A DNA stretch of 53,883 nt from Amycolatopsis sp. CA-126428 (GTDB lineage: Bacteria; Actinomycetota; Actinomycetes; Mycobacteriales; Pseudonocardiaceae): contig NZ_PPHF01000166.1 in the NCBI RefSeq assembly GCF_002904335.1, forward strand, positions 1 to 53,883. The letters run 5' to 3'. The notes below the pieces were generated by a model. It saw only the letters and a program-made list of their open reading frames with translations, searched no databases and was not told the origin of the DNA. The translations under genes were made by a program, and so were the position numbers. This document shows, piece by piece, positions 31,032 to 38,627 of this stretch; the first letter of the stretch is position 1, and each line of letters starts with the position of its first letter.

Positions 31032-33233
31032 GTGGCTCTCGCGCTGTACCGCAAGTACCGTCCGGCAACCTTCGCCGAGGTCGTCGGGCAGGAGCATGTG
31101 ACCGAACCCCTCCGCACGGCGCTGTCCGCCGGGCGGATCAACCACGCCTACCTCTTCTCCGGTCCACGCGGCTGCGGCAAGACGTCCAGCGCACGCATCA
31201 TGGCGCGCTCGCTGAACTGCGCCAAGGGCCCGACGCCGGACCCGTGCGGCGAGTGCAACTCGTGCAAGGCGCTCGCGCCCGAGGGCCCGGGCAGCGTCGA
31301 CGTCACGGAGCTCGACGCGGCCAGCCACGGTGGTGTCGACGACGCCCGCGAGCTGCGTGACAAGGCGTTCTACGCGCCGGCCGAGGCGCGCTACCGCGTG
31401 TTCATCATCGACGAGGCGCACATGGTCACCACGCAGGGCTTCAACGCCCTGCTGAAGATCGTGGAAGAGCCGCCCGAGCACGTCATCTTCATCTTCGCCA
31501 CCACCGAGCCGGACAAGGTGCTGACCACCATCCGCTCACGCACGCACCACTACCCGTTCCGGCTGATCCCGCCGAGCTCGATGCGCAACCTCCTGGAGCG
31601 CAACATCGCGGCCGAGGGCGTCGAGGTCGAGCCGGCGGTGTACCCGCTGGTCATCCGCGCGGGCGGCGGGTCGGCGCGGGACACGCAGTCGGTGCTCGAC
31701 CAGCTGCTCGCCGGCGCCGGGCCGGAGGGCGTTTCGTACTCGCGGGCGGTCGCGCTGCTGGGCGTCACCGACGTCGCGCTGATCGACGACATGGTCGACG
31801 CCCTCTCGGCCGAGGACGCGGCCACGGTGTTCGGCACGGTCGAGAAGCTCACCGAGGCCGGCCACGACCCGCGCCGGTTCGCGACCGACCTGCTCGACCG
31901 GCTGCGCGACCTGGTGCTGCTGCGCGCGGTGCCGGAGTCCGCGGGCGGGCTGGTGTCCGCGCCGGAGGAGGAGCTGTCGCGGATGGTCGCGCAGGCCGAG
32001 CGGCTCGGCCTCGGCACCCTCTCCCGCTACGCCGACATCGTCCACAATGGACTTCTGGAGATGCGCGGCGCGACCTCGCCCCGGCTCGTGCTCGAGCTGC
32101 TGTGCGCGCGGATGCTGTTGCCGTCGGTGACCGATGCGGAAAAGGCCCTGCTGGCCCGGATCGAGCGCCTGGAGCGCCGCGCGACGCTGGCCGGCGGTGG
32201 CGGCGCACCGGCCGAGGGCGGCGTGGAGCCCCCGGTGCGGGCGGCTCCGGAACGCGAGTTTTCGAGGCCTTCGCAGCGCCCGGGCTCGGCGGGCCCGGCC
32301 CCGGTGCCGGAGCCGGTCAAGCCGCCCGGCCGCCCGGCCGACGCCGCCGACGGCGGAAGTGCCGTGCGTCCGCCCGCTTCGGCGCAGCCCCGCGAAGGCG
32401 GGAGTGCCGCGAATGCGCCGGTTGAGGCTCAGCCGGGCGACGGCGGTTCGGGTGCCGTGCGCACTCCGGCCGCAGCCGCACCGGCGGCTGCTTCGGCGGC
32501 CGAGACCCAGTCGGGCGGCTGGGGCGCGGTGCGCACGCCCGGCGGCGGCACGCCCGCTCCGGCGAGCGCCTCCGCGTCTCCCGATGACGCCGCGCGCGCG
32601 GCCGCCCCGGCGCCGGAACCCGCGGCCGGCGCGCCCACGACCTCGGGCGGGATGGACGCGGCCGGGATCCGGAGCATCTGGCCGCAGCTGATGACCGCGT
32701 TGCGCAAGTTCACCGGCGGTCGCAGCCTCGAGGCGATGCTGACGCAGGCCACGGTCGCGAGCGTCGAGGGCAATGCCTTGACGCTCACCCACAAGTCCGA
32801 GCCGCTGGCCCGCCGCCTCTCCGACCAGGACAACGCCCGCAAGATCGCCGGCGCCCTGACCGAGGTCCTGGGCGGCGACTGGCAGGTCCGCTGCGTCCAC
32901 GGCAGCGCCCCGACCGCGGCCGCCGCCCGGCCGCAGCAGGCGGCCCCGGCACCGGAGCGGTCGTTCACCCGCCAGTCGGCGACGGCCGCACCGCCCGCCG
33001 AACCGGCGGCCCGCCCCGCGACCCCGCCGCCGCCCCCGGCGCGGCCCAAGGTCACGACGAGCGAGCCGGACATCCCGCTGCCCCCGGAACCCTCCGACGA
33101 GGACGACGAGGACCTCTACAACGAGGACGCCAGCCCGGCCCCGCCGCCGCCCCCACCCCCGCCGGACAAGGACCCGGACGAGCTGGCCCGCAAGCTCCTC
33201 TCCGAGCACCTCGGCGCCCGCCCCCTCGACTGA
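31032..33233 (+). CDS. dnaX: DNA polymerase III subunit gamma/tau
   Basis: The 733-residue clamp-loader ATPase starts ALALYRKYRPATFAEVVGQE. It has Walker A SGPRGCGKTSSA (near 44), the zinc site CGECNSC, Walker B IIDEAHMV and sensor/SRC motif TTIRSRTHHYPF. Residues 1-370 are the AAA+ and collar region, followed by a Pro/Ala-rich variable region (about 390-530) and a tau-type C-terminal domain (IRSIWPQLMTALRKFTGGRS). It loads the sliding clamp at the replication fork. I saw no A-rich slippery heptamer for a gamma frameshift. The gene is followed by a 21-bp minisatellite. Confidence 0.96.
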   Translation: MALALYRKYRPATFAEVVGQEHVTEPLRTALSAGRINHAYLFSGPRGCGKTSSARIMARSLNCAKGPTPDPCGECNSCKALAPEGPGSVDVTELDAASHGGVDDARELRDKAFYAPAEARYRVFIIDEAHMVTTQGFNALLKIVEEPPEHVIFIFATTEPDKVLTTIRSRTHHYPFRLIPPSSMRNLLERNIAAEGVEVEPAVYPLVIRAGGGSARDTQSVLDQLLAGAGPEGVSYSRAVALLGVTDVALIDDMVDALSAEDAATVFGTVEKLTEAGHDPRRFATDLLDRLRDLVLLRAVPESAGGLVSAPEEELSRMVAQAERLGLGTLSRYADIVHNGLLEMRGATSPRLVLELLCARMLLPSVTDAEKALLARIERLERRATLAGGGGAPAEGGVEPPVRAAPEREFSRPSQRPGSAGPAPVPEPVKPPGRPADAADGGSAVRPPASAQPREGGSAANAPVEAQPGDGGSGAVRTPAAAAPAAASAAETQSGGWGAVRTPGGGTPAPASASASPDDAARAAAPAPEPAAGAPTTSGGMDAAGIRSIWPQLMTALRKFTGGRSLEAMLTQATVASVEGNALTLTHKSEPLARRLSDQDNARKIAGALTEVLGGDWQVRCVHGSAPTAAAARPQQAAPAPERSFTRQSATAAPPAEPAARPATPPPPPARPKVTTSEPDIPLPPEPSDEDDEDLYNEDASPAPPPPPPPPDKDPDELARKLLSEHLGARPLD

Positions 33234-33245
33234 ACGAACGCCCCC

Positions 33246-33430
33246 AGAGGGTCGGCTCACGTACCCAGCCGGTCGGCTGACCGGCCGACCCCCAGGTGCG
33301 TAAACCGACCCATCAGGTGCGCGGGCCGACCCATCAGGTGCGCGGGCCGACCCTTCAGGTACGCAAGCCGACCCTCCGGGTACGCCAGCCGACCCTCCGG
33401 GTGCGCGGGCCGACGTTCCGGGTACGGGTC
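33246..33430. repeat. 21-bp minisatellite after dnaX with an inverted head
   Basis: Seven units of consensus CCGACCCNTCAGGTRCGCGGG start at 33285, 33305, 33326, 33347, 33368, 33389 and 33410; the first unit is 20 bp and the rest are 21 bp. Units 2 and 3 are identical. To their left, GGTCGGCTCACGTACC and GGTCGGC are reverse-oriented copies, so GGTCGGC (33271-33277) and GCCGACC (33284-33290) can form a hairpin. The array fills the gap between the convergent dnaX and PPOX remnant and overlaps the PPOX stop. Confidence 0.9.
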
Positions 33431-33735
33431 AGGAGGTCCAGGGGCCGATGCCCGTGACCCGGTCGGCCGTGATGCGCACGATCACGGCCGTCGGTGAGCC
33501 CTGGTTGCCCAGTTCGTACTTCTCGGCGCCGAGGTACCGGCGGGCCTGCCGGTCCATCAGCGCGGTGAACTCGTCGGCGATGTCCGGCCCGGTCACCCGG
33601 GCGGTGCCCCGGACCAGCAGGTACTGCGGCAGCCCCCGCGCGTCGCGCTCGTCGTGGTCCTCGATCAGCACGGTGACGCGCGGGTCGTTGCGGATGTTGC
33701 GCACCTTGGGCCGGCGGCCCTCGCGCTCAGCCGCG
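33429..33735 (-). pseudogene. PPOX-class flavin/F420 oxidoreductase, N-terminally truncated
   Basis: The frame reads EGRRPKVRNIRNDPRVTVLI, then LPQYLLVRGTARVTG and AVIVRITADRVTGIGPW. This is the C-terminal two-thirds of a pyridoxamine-oxidase-like split barrel of the F420/heme-utilising type. Full proteins have about 130-145 residues and begin with a strand-rich segment of about 45 residues that is missing here. Homology stops near 33735, where 8-bp GCTCCAGG repeats begin. A GTG at 33704 could still start a 91-residue fragment. Probably non-functional. Confidence 0.75.
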
Positions 33736-33738
33736 GAA

Positions 33739-33770
33739 GCTCCAGGGCTCCAGGGCTCCAGGGCTCCAGG
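33739..33770. repeat. 8-bp tandem repeat GCTCCAGG x 4 at a deletion scar
   Basis: Four perfect units lie exactly between the truncated PPOX gene (left, minus strand) and the truncated HxlR gene (right, plus strand). Confidence 0.95.
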
Positions 33771-33775
33771 GCTAC

Positions 33776-33931
33776 GGCCTGGTGGACCGCCGCGCGTACG
33801 CCGAAGCGCCGCCGCGTGTCGAGTGCTGCCTGACCGAGCTCGGCCGGACGCTCGTCGAGCCGATCGGCGTGCTCACGAAGTGGGCGACGCGGCACGGCGA
33901 GGCCGTCCTCGAGGCTCAGGAGGCCAGGTAG
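33776..33931 (+). pseudogene. HxlR-family regulator, C-terminal remnant
   Basis: The frame from 33776 to the TAG at 33931 reads GLVDRRAYAEAPPRVECCLT followed by ELGRTLVEPIGVLTKWATRH. This matches the end of the HxlR winged helix (GLV-R-Y-PPRVEY-LTELG-L). The DNA-recognition half is gone; upstream there are only GCTCCAGG repeats. The last 16 bases overlap the stop end of the convergent amidase gene. It is too short (51 codons) and has no start, so it is a decayed gene. Confidence 0.75.
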
Positions 33932-34776
33932 GCCTCGATCGCCGCCGCGATGGCCGACGCGAACTGCTGCCGGCCGTCCGCGCTCGTCATCCGGGCCGCC
34001 TCCGTGGCGTTGCGCATGTTGCCGCACTCCACCAGGGCCGCCGGCCGGGTCGAGAGGTTGAGGCCGGCCAGGTCCGCGCGGGCCGACAGGCCGTTCGTGC
34101 CGATGTAGTTCGCCGCGCTGAAGCTGTTCGTGCGCATCGTGTCGCGCAGCGTCTGCGCCAGCCGCGTCGAAGGTGCTCCCTGCGCGGCGTTCAGCGGGGG
34201 TGACGAATACGCGACGTGGAAGCCGTTCGCTCCCGCGGCCTCGGAGCCGTCGGCGTGGATGGAGACGACCGCGTCCGCGCCGGCCTCGTTGCCGATCGCC
34301 GCGCGGCGGTCGACGCAGGGGCCGACGCCGGTGTCGTCCTGTCGCGTGTAGACAACCTTGATCCCCTTGTCCGCCAGCGCTTTCCCGACCCGCTGGGCGA
34401 CGTCGAAGGTGAACGCGTGTTCGGGGTAGCCCGCGTTGGTCGCGGTGCCGGTGGTGTTGCACGGCTTGGTCTGCCCGCGCCCGGCCGGCACCGGGCGGTT
34501 GATCTCCGCCGGGTGGGCGCCGTTGCCGCCGTTGTGCCCGGGGTCCAGCACGACGACCTTCCCGGCCGCCACCGGCGGCGGCGTGGCCGATGGCGACGAA
34601 GACGGCGTCGGCGTCGGCGAGGGCGAGGGAGACGACGGCGTGGGCGACGCGGTCGTGGACGTGACCACGGGCGCCGGAGCGGGCGTGGGCGCCGCTGGAG
34701 CGTCGTCGGAGCAGCCGGTGAGCAGGAGGGCACCGGCCAGCAGGAGGGGAGCAGTCGCGCGTCGCACGGCGACCAC
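33916..34776 (-). CDS. Secreted N-acetylmuramoyl-L-alanine amidase (Amidase_3, Rv3717-like)
   Basis: The 286-residue lipoprotein has a signal with lipobox LTGC, a Thr/Ser/Pro linker of about 50 residues and an Amidase_3 domain: VVLDPGHNGGN (zinc His), GYPEHAFTFDVAQRVG, VSIHADGSEA (second zinc His) and the catalytic ALVECGNMRN. Two cysteines (TKPCNTTG, GPCVDRR) match the disulfide of mycobacterial Rv3717. It cleaves peptide stems from glycan strands in peptidoglycan. The gene is divergent from ybaB-recR, as Rv3717 is in mycobacteria. I chose GTG 34776; GTG 34767 is an alternative, and an ATG at 34863 would overlap ybaB. Confidence 0.9.
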   Translation of the reverse strand: MVAVRRATAPLLLAGALLLTGCSDDAPAAPTPAPAPVVTSTTASPTPSSPSPSPTPTPSSSPSATPPPVAAGKVVVLDPGHNGGNGAHPAEINRPVPAGRGQTKPCNTTGTATNAGYPEHAFTFDVAQRVGKALADKGIKVVYTRQDDTGVGPCVDRRAAIGNEAGADAVVSIHADGSEAAGANGFHVAYSSPPLNAAQGAPSTRLAQTLRDTMRTNSFSAANYIGTNGLSARADLAGLNLSTRPAALVECGNMRNATEAARMTSADGRQQFASAIAAAIEAYLAS

Positions 34777-34854
34777 GGTGCCACAGCCCGGCACTTCGCG
34801 TGGCGCGACTACCCTGGTGGAGACACAGGCGTGCAGAGAGGACCGAGTGCGATC

Positions 34855-35214
34855 ATGGCCCAACCCGGCGGCGGCTTCGACCTTTCCCAGCTGATGCAGC
34901 AGGCGCAGCAGATGCAGCAGAAGCTCGTCGAAGCCCAGGAAGAGCTGGCCAACACCGAGGTCACCGGCACCGCCGGCGGCGGACTGGTCACCGCGACCGT
35001 GTCCGGTGACAGCCAGCTGAAGAGCCTCCGGATCGACCCGAAGGTGGTCGACCCGGACGACGTCGAGACGCTGTCCGACCTGATCGTGGCGGCGGTCCGC
35101 GACGCGTCGGCGAGCGCGCAGAAGCTCACCGAGCAGAAGCTCGGGCCGCTGGCCGGCGGCCTCGGCGGCGGTGGCGGCATGCCGGACCTCGGCAGCCTCG
35201 GCTTCGGCGGCTGA
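34855..35214 (+). CDS. YbaB/EbfC nucleoid-associated protein
   Basis: The 119-residue protein has the family pattern LMQQAQQMQQKLVEAQEELA, GGGLVTATVSGDSQLKSLRI and DPDDVETLSDLIVAAVRDA, ending in a Gly-rich tail (GGLGGGGGMPDLGSLGFGG). YbaB proteins bind DNA as dimers and are linked to recombination and repair. AGAGAGGA lies upstream of ATG 34855, and a TACCCT -10-like hexamer lies at 34810-34815. recR begins 5 bases after its stop, the normal operon. Confidence 0.95.
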   Translation: MAQPGGGFDLSQLMQQAQQMQQKLVEAQEELANTEVTGTAGGGLVTATVSGDSQLKSLRIDPKVVDPDDVETLSDLIVAAVRDASASAQKLTEQKLGPLAGGLGGGGGMPDLGSLGFGG

Positions 35215-35219
35215 CGAAC

Positions 35220-35816
35220 TTGTACGAAGGTGTCGTCCAGGACCTGATCGACGAGCTCGGGCGCCTGCCCGGGGTCGGGCCGAAGAGCGCCCAGCGGATC
35301 GCGTTCCACCTGCTGGCCGCGGACCCGGCGGACATCTCGCGGCTGCAGGACGTCCTCGGCAAGGTCAAGGAGGGCGTGCAGTTCTGCGAGGTGTGCGGCA
35401 ACGTCTCCGAGCAGCAGAAGTGCCGCATCTGCCGCGACGAGCGCCGCGACCTCACGGTCATCTGCGTGGTCGAGGAGCCGAAGGACGTCCTGGCGGTCGA
35501 GCGCACCCGCGAGTTCAAGGGCCGCTACCACGTCCTGGGCGGCGCGCTCGACCCGCTGTCGGGCATCGGCCCGGAGCAGCTGCGGATGCGCGAGCTCCTC
35601 AAGCGCATCGGCGAGGCGGACATCAGCGAGATCATCATCGCGACGGACCCCAACACGGAAGGCGAGGCGACGGCGACCTACTTGGTCCGCATGTTGCGTG
35701 ACTTCCCGGGCCTGAGCGTGACGCGGCTGGCGTCGGGGCTCCCGATGGGCGGTGACCTGGAGTTCGCGGACGAGCTGACGCTGGGGCGCGCGCTCTCCGG
35801 TCGCCGGGTGCTCTAA
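35220..35816 (+). CDS. recR: Recombination mediator protein RecR
   Basis: The 198-residue protein has a helix-hairpin-helix (LPGVGPKSAQRIAFHLL), a C4 zinc finger (CEVCGNVSEQQKCRIC), a Toprim domain (ICVVEEPKDVLAVE, IIIATDPNTEGEATA) and the Walker-B-like C-terminus (LASGLPMGGDLEFAD). It acts with RecO/RecF in gap repair. The start is TTG at 35220 (LYEGVVQDLIDELGR), the usual N-terminus. Its stop overlaps the convergent glucosaminidase-like gene by 3 bases. Confidence 0.96.
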   Translation: MYEGVVQDLIDELGRLPGVGPKSAQRIAFHLLAADPADISRLQDVLGKVKEGVQFCEVCGNVSEQQKCRICRDERRDLTVICVVEEPKDVLAVERTREFKGRYHVLGGALDPLSGIGPEQLRMRELLKRIGEADISEIIIATDPNTEGEATATYLVRMLRDFPGLSVTRLASGLPMGGDLEFADELTLGRALSGRRVL

Positions 35817-36370
35817 GGGGCGTCGAAGCGGCGAAGGTCGTACAGGTTCATCAGCCTGATCACCTTGTTCGCGTACTCCGGGTCGGTGGCGTACTTCCTC
35901 GCCACCGCCCGGATGAACGCATCCGGGTCCTGGCGCACCGGCAGCGCCGCCGCATAGTTCGAGGACGTCGTCAACAGCCGTCCGTAGTCGCGGAACGAGT
36001 CGTCGATCGAGGCGTACGAACGGAAATACGCATCCACCGGGTGGCACGGCGCCGGAATGCACTCCGTCGTCGGGTAGCGCGTGCAGCGCAGAGCGATCGG
36101 CCCCGGGCTCGACGGCGTCACGCACTTGAAGCCGAAGTGGTTCAGCTCGGCCGTGGACAGCTTGCTGCGGCCCCAGTTCGACTCCAGGATCGCCTGCGCC
36201 ACCGTGACCGACGCCGGGATGTCGTACGCCGCGTGGATCGCTCGCGCGATCGGGCCCGCCGCGCCGACGTACGCCTCCTGGAAGCCCGCCGTCAGCGCGG
36301 CGTCACGAACCTCGCCCTGGTCGATGGGCGGGACCACCACCAGTGCGGCCGCCAGTCCGATGTGGATCAT
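35813..36370 (-). CDS. GH73-type endo-beta-N-acetylglucosaminidase-like protein
   Basis: The 185-residue protein matches the FlgJ/LytG-type glucosaminidase domain: IPASVTVAQAILESNWGRSK (catalytic Glu63), LNHFGFKC, DAYFRSYASIDDSFRDYGRL and YATDPEYANKVIRLMNLYDL. The enzyme would cut glycan strands of peptidoglycan. The N-terminus (MIHIGLAAALVVVPP) is a weak signal peptide lacking basic residues. Cys pairs (CVTPS, ECIPAPC) suggest an exported, disulfide-bonded protein. It is convergent with recR, with 3 bases shared. Confidence 0.88.
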   Translation of the reverse strand: MIHIGLAAALVVVPPIDQGEVRDAALTAGFQEAYVGAAGPIARAIHAAYDIPASVTVAQAILESNWGRSKLSTAELNHFGFKCVTPSSPGPIALRCTRYPTTECIPAPCHPVDAYFRSYASIDDSFRDYGRLLTTSSNYAAALPVRQDPDAFIRAVARKYATDPEYANKVIRLMNLYDLRRFDAP

Positions 36371-36426
36371 GGCGACACTTTGCCCGGCTCACCCCCGGAG
36401 AAACCCGGGGTCACCCCGACGAGACC

Positions 36427-37536
36427 TCAGCAGTAGCCGAGCTGCGCCAGGGTGTCCACGACGATCTCGGACGGGTGGTACTTGTCCATCCAGGACTCAC
36501 CGCGGCGGTTCTGGTACGTGTCGAGGAAGTTCTGCAGCTTGTCGCCGCGCATTTCCGTCAGCACGACCGTCTCGCCGAGGTGCTGCGGGGTCTCCGTGCG
36601 CTCGCGGTGCACCGCGCACGGCAGGCCGAGGTAGTAGCACTCCGCCGAAAGACCACCCGAATCGGTGACAACGTACTCGGCGCGCGCCACCAGCGGCAGG
36701 AACTTCAGGTACCGCATCTTCGGCTGGACGATGAACTGGTCGTCGAAGATGTTCCCGATGCCCAGCGAGCGGATCTTCTCGCGCTCCGGCGCGCCGGCCA
36801 TGTACAGGATCGGCATCTTGCGGCTCTGCTCGCGCAGGATCTCCAGCGCCTCGCGGTACTTGTCCGGGCGCGAGACCAGCTCGAAGCGGTGCAGCGTGGC
36901 CAGGCCGAACTTCTCCGGCAGGTTCGGCACGTCCAGCGGTTGGTTGATGGCGAGGCGCATCGCGTCGATCGCCGTGTTGGCCTCGGTGTCGACGACCACG
37001 CCGCGGGCGTTGCGGAGGTTGTTGACCTCGCGGATGCTCGGCGCGAAGTGGATGTCGACGATCTTCGCCGCGATCTTGCGGTTCAGCTCCTCCGGCAGCG
37101 GCGAGAGGATGCTGCCCGAGCGCGCGCCCGCCTCGACGTGCCCGACGCGGGACTTCAGGATCCGCTTGCCGATCAGCGAGCCGTACGGCGTGGTGAACGT
37201 GTCGCCGTGCACCAGCACCAGCGGCGGGCGGCCGTCCTCGGTCAGCGCGGCGCGCAGTTCGTGGCGGCGGCTCCACGCGGTGCGCAGCACCTGCGCGGCC
37301 CACCCCGGGACCTGCGCCGGCGACTCGAGGTTGTGGGCCTTGTCCTCCGGCACCAGCCAGACGTCCGGCTGCGGCATGTTCAGGTCGGCGAGGACGTCCG
37401 CGACCTCGTCGACGTGCTGGGCCGTGAACCAGATCTTCGGCCGCATCCCGCGCTCGCGGATCCCGTGGTAGACCGGGGCGATCTTGATCAGTTCCGCGGT
37501 GGTGCCGAGAATGAAGGAAATCACCGTGAAGCCCAT
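36427..37536 (-). CDS. UDP-N-acetylglucosamine 2-epimerase-like protein
   Basis: The 369-residue protein has the GT-B-like epimerase fold: FILGTTAELIKIAPVYHGIR, VLVHGDTFTTPYGS, GHVEAGARSGS, and the C-terminal nucleotide site VVTDSGGLSAECYYLGLP. Enzymes of the family interconvert UDP-GlcNAc and UDP-ManNAc for wall polysaccharides. The N-terminal motif is normally GTRPE; here GTTAE replaces it, and TDSGG-Q is TDSGGLS, so hydrolytic or altered specificity is possible. I start at ATG 37536, where the first beta strand begins. It is divergent from a GT2 gene and opens the polysaccharide region. Confidence 0.85.
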   Translation of the reverse strand: MGFTVISFILGTTAELIKIAPVYHGIRERGMRPKIWFTAQHVDEVADVLADLNMPQPDVWLVPEDKAHNLESPAQVPGWAAQVLRTAWSRRHELRAALTEDGRPPLVLVHGDTFTTPYGSLIGKRILKSRVGHVEAGARSGSILSPLPEELNRKIAAKIVDIHFAPSIREVNNLRNARGVVVDTEANTAIDAMRLAINQPLDVPNLPEKFGLATLHRFELVSRPDKYREALEILREQSRKMPILYMAGAPEREKIRSLGIGNIFDDQFIVQPKMRYLKFLPLVARAEYVVTDSGGLSAECYYLGLPCAVHRERTETPQHLGETVVLTEMRGDKLQNFLDTYQNRRGESWMDKYHPSEIVVDTLAQLGYC

Positions 37537-37594
37537 TTCTGGTCGGGTGCGGTGGCGTAAGGATACTGGCCGACCTGCCACGGGGGCCGCCGGG

Positions 37595-37600
37595 TAGCCT
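37595..37600 (+). promoter_or_regulatory. -10 element, probably giving a leaderless GT2 mRNA
   Basis: TAGCCT ends 7 bases before GTG 37608, and no well-placed Shine-Dalgarno is present. Confidence 0.45.
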
Positions 37601-37607
37601 CGGCACG

Positions 37608-38627
37608 GTGAGTGCGAACCCGCTCCTCCCCTCGCTCAGCGTCGTGATCCCGGTCTACAACGAGCAGGACTGGATCGAACGCAGTGTCGGCGCGCTGCTC
37701 GCTTCGGCGTCCGCCGCGAGCTGGCCGATCGAGGTCGTCGTGGTCGACGACGGCAGCACGGACGCCACGCCGTCCCGGCTCGACGACCTGCGCGAACGCC
37801 ACGGCATCACCGTGCTGAGCCAGGCCAACGCCGGCCGGTTCGAGGCCCGGCGGGCGGGCATCGCCAAGTCCTCCGGCGAGTGGATCGCGCTGCTCGACAG
37901 CCGCGTCATCGTCGACGATTCCACCCTGACGTTCCTGCGCGACCAGCTCGTCGAGCACCCCGAGCGCGCGGTCTGGAACGGCCACATCAACGTCGCGTCC
38001 GAGCACAACCCGTACGCCGGGTTCATGGCCGGCCTGGTCAAGGTGCCCTGGCGCAAGTACTGCGCGAACCCGCGCCTGATGTCGTACGGCATCGAGGAGT
38101 TCGACGTCTACCCGAAGGGAACGACGTTCTTCTGCGCCCGCCGCGGCCTCCTCGAAGGCTCGGTGACGGCGTTCGCGTCGCTGTTCGACGACCTCCGCTT
38201 CGCCAGTGACGACACCCGCATGCTGCGCTGGATCGCCGAGCACGAGCGGATCTGGCTGGCCCCGGAACTGTCGGCGACCTACCACGGGCGCGACTCGTTC
38301 AAGAAGTTCACGCAGCAGGCCTACTTCCGCGGCACTACCTACGTGGACTCCTACATCGCCTCGCCCGGGCCGGCCCGCAACGCCCTGTTCGGCGCGCTCG
38401 CGGCCGGTGCCGTCGGCCTGGTCTTCGCCGCGAAGAAGCCGAAGACGACGCTGGCCGCCGGTGTCTTCGGCGCGGTCGCGGCGGGCGAGATCGTCAAGAA
38501 GTGCGGCGCGACCGGCCCCGAGGCCCGCGCGGTCAGCACGCTGCTGCCGGTGTTCGCCGGCGGGTTCGGCGCCGGTGTCCTGCGTGGACTCGCCATGGCG
38601 GGGCGCGCCCGGCTCCGTCGTCGATGA
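37608..38627 (+). CDS. GT2 family glycosyltransferase with C-terminal membrane segments
   Basis: The 339-residue protein has a GT-A fold: LSVVIPVYNEQDWIERSV, VVVVDDGSTDATP (nucleotide-sugar and metal site near 46-48) and LLDSRVIVDDSTLTF in the DxD-like position, with DTRMLRWIAEHERIWLAPEL as acceptor region. A hydrophobic tail follows (NALFGALAAGAVGLVFAAKK, GVFGAVAAGEIV), so the enzyme sits at the inner membrane face. It probably adds a sugar to a lipid-linked glycan. The flippase start overlaps its stop (ATGA). Confidence 0.9.
   Translation: MSANPLLPSLSVVIPVYNEQDWIERSVGALLASASAASWPIEVVVVDDGSTDATPSRLDDLRERHGITVLSQANAGRFEARRAGIAKSSGEWIALLDSRVIVDDSTLTFLRDQLVEHPERAVWNGHINVASEHNPYAGFMAGLVKVPWRKYCANPRLMSYGIEEFDVYPKGTTFFCARRGLLEGSVTAFASLFDDLRFASDDTRMLRWIAEHERIWLAPELSATYHGRDSFKKFTQQAYFRGTTYVDSYIASPGPARNALFGALAAGAVGLVFAAKKPKTTLAAGVFGAVAAGEIVKKCGATGPEARAVSTLLPVFAGGFGAGVLRGLAMAGRARLRRR

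Noticed and set aside
31032..33233. Programmed frameshift in dnaX producing gamma
   Set aside because: No A-AAA-AAG-type heptamer was found; GGAAAAGG near 32138 is not a slippery site.
36427..37581. Epimerase start at 37581
   Set aside because: The first 15 residues (AGRPVSLRHRTRPE) precede the first beta strand; MGFTVISF at 37536 is the natural beginning and avoids crowding the divergent GT2 promoter.
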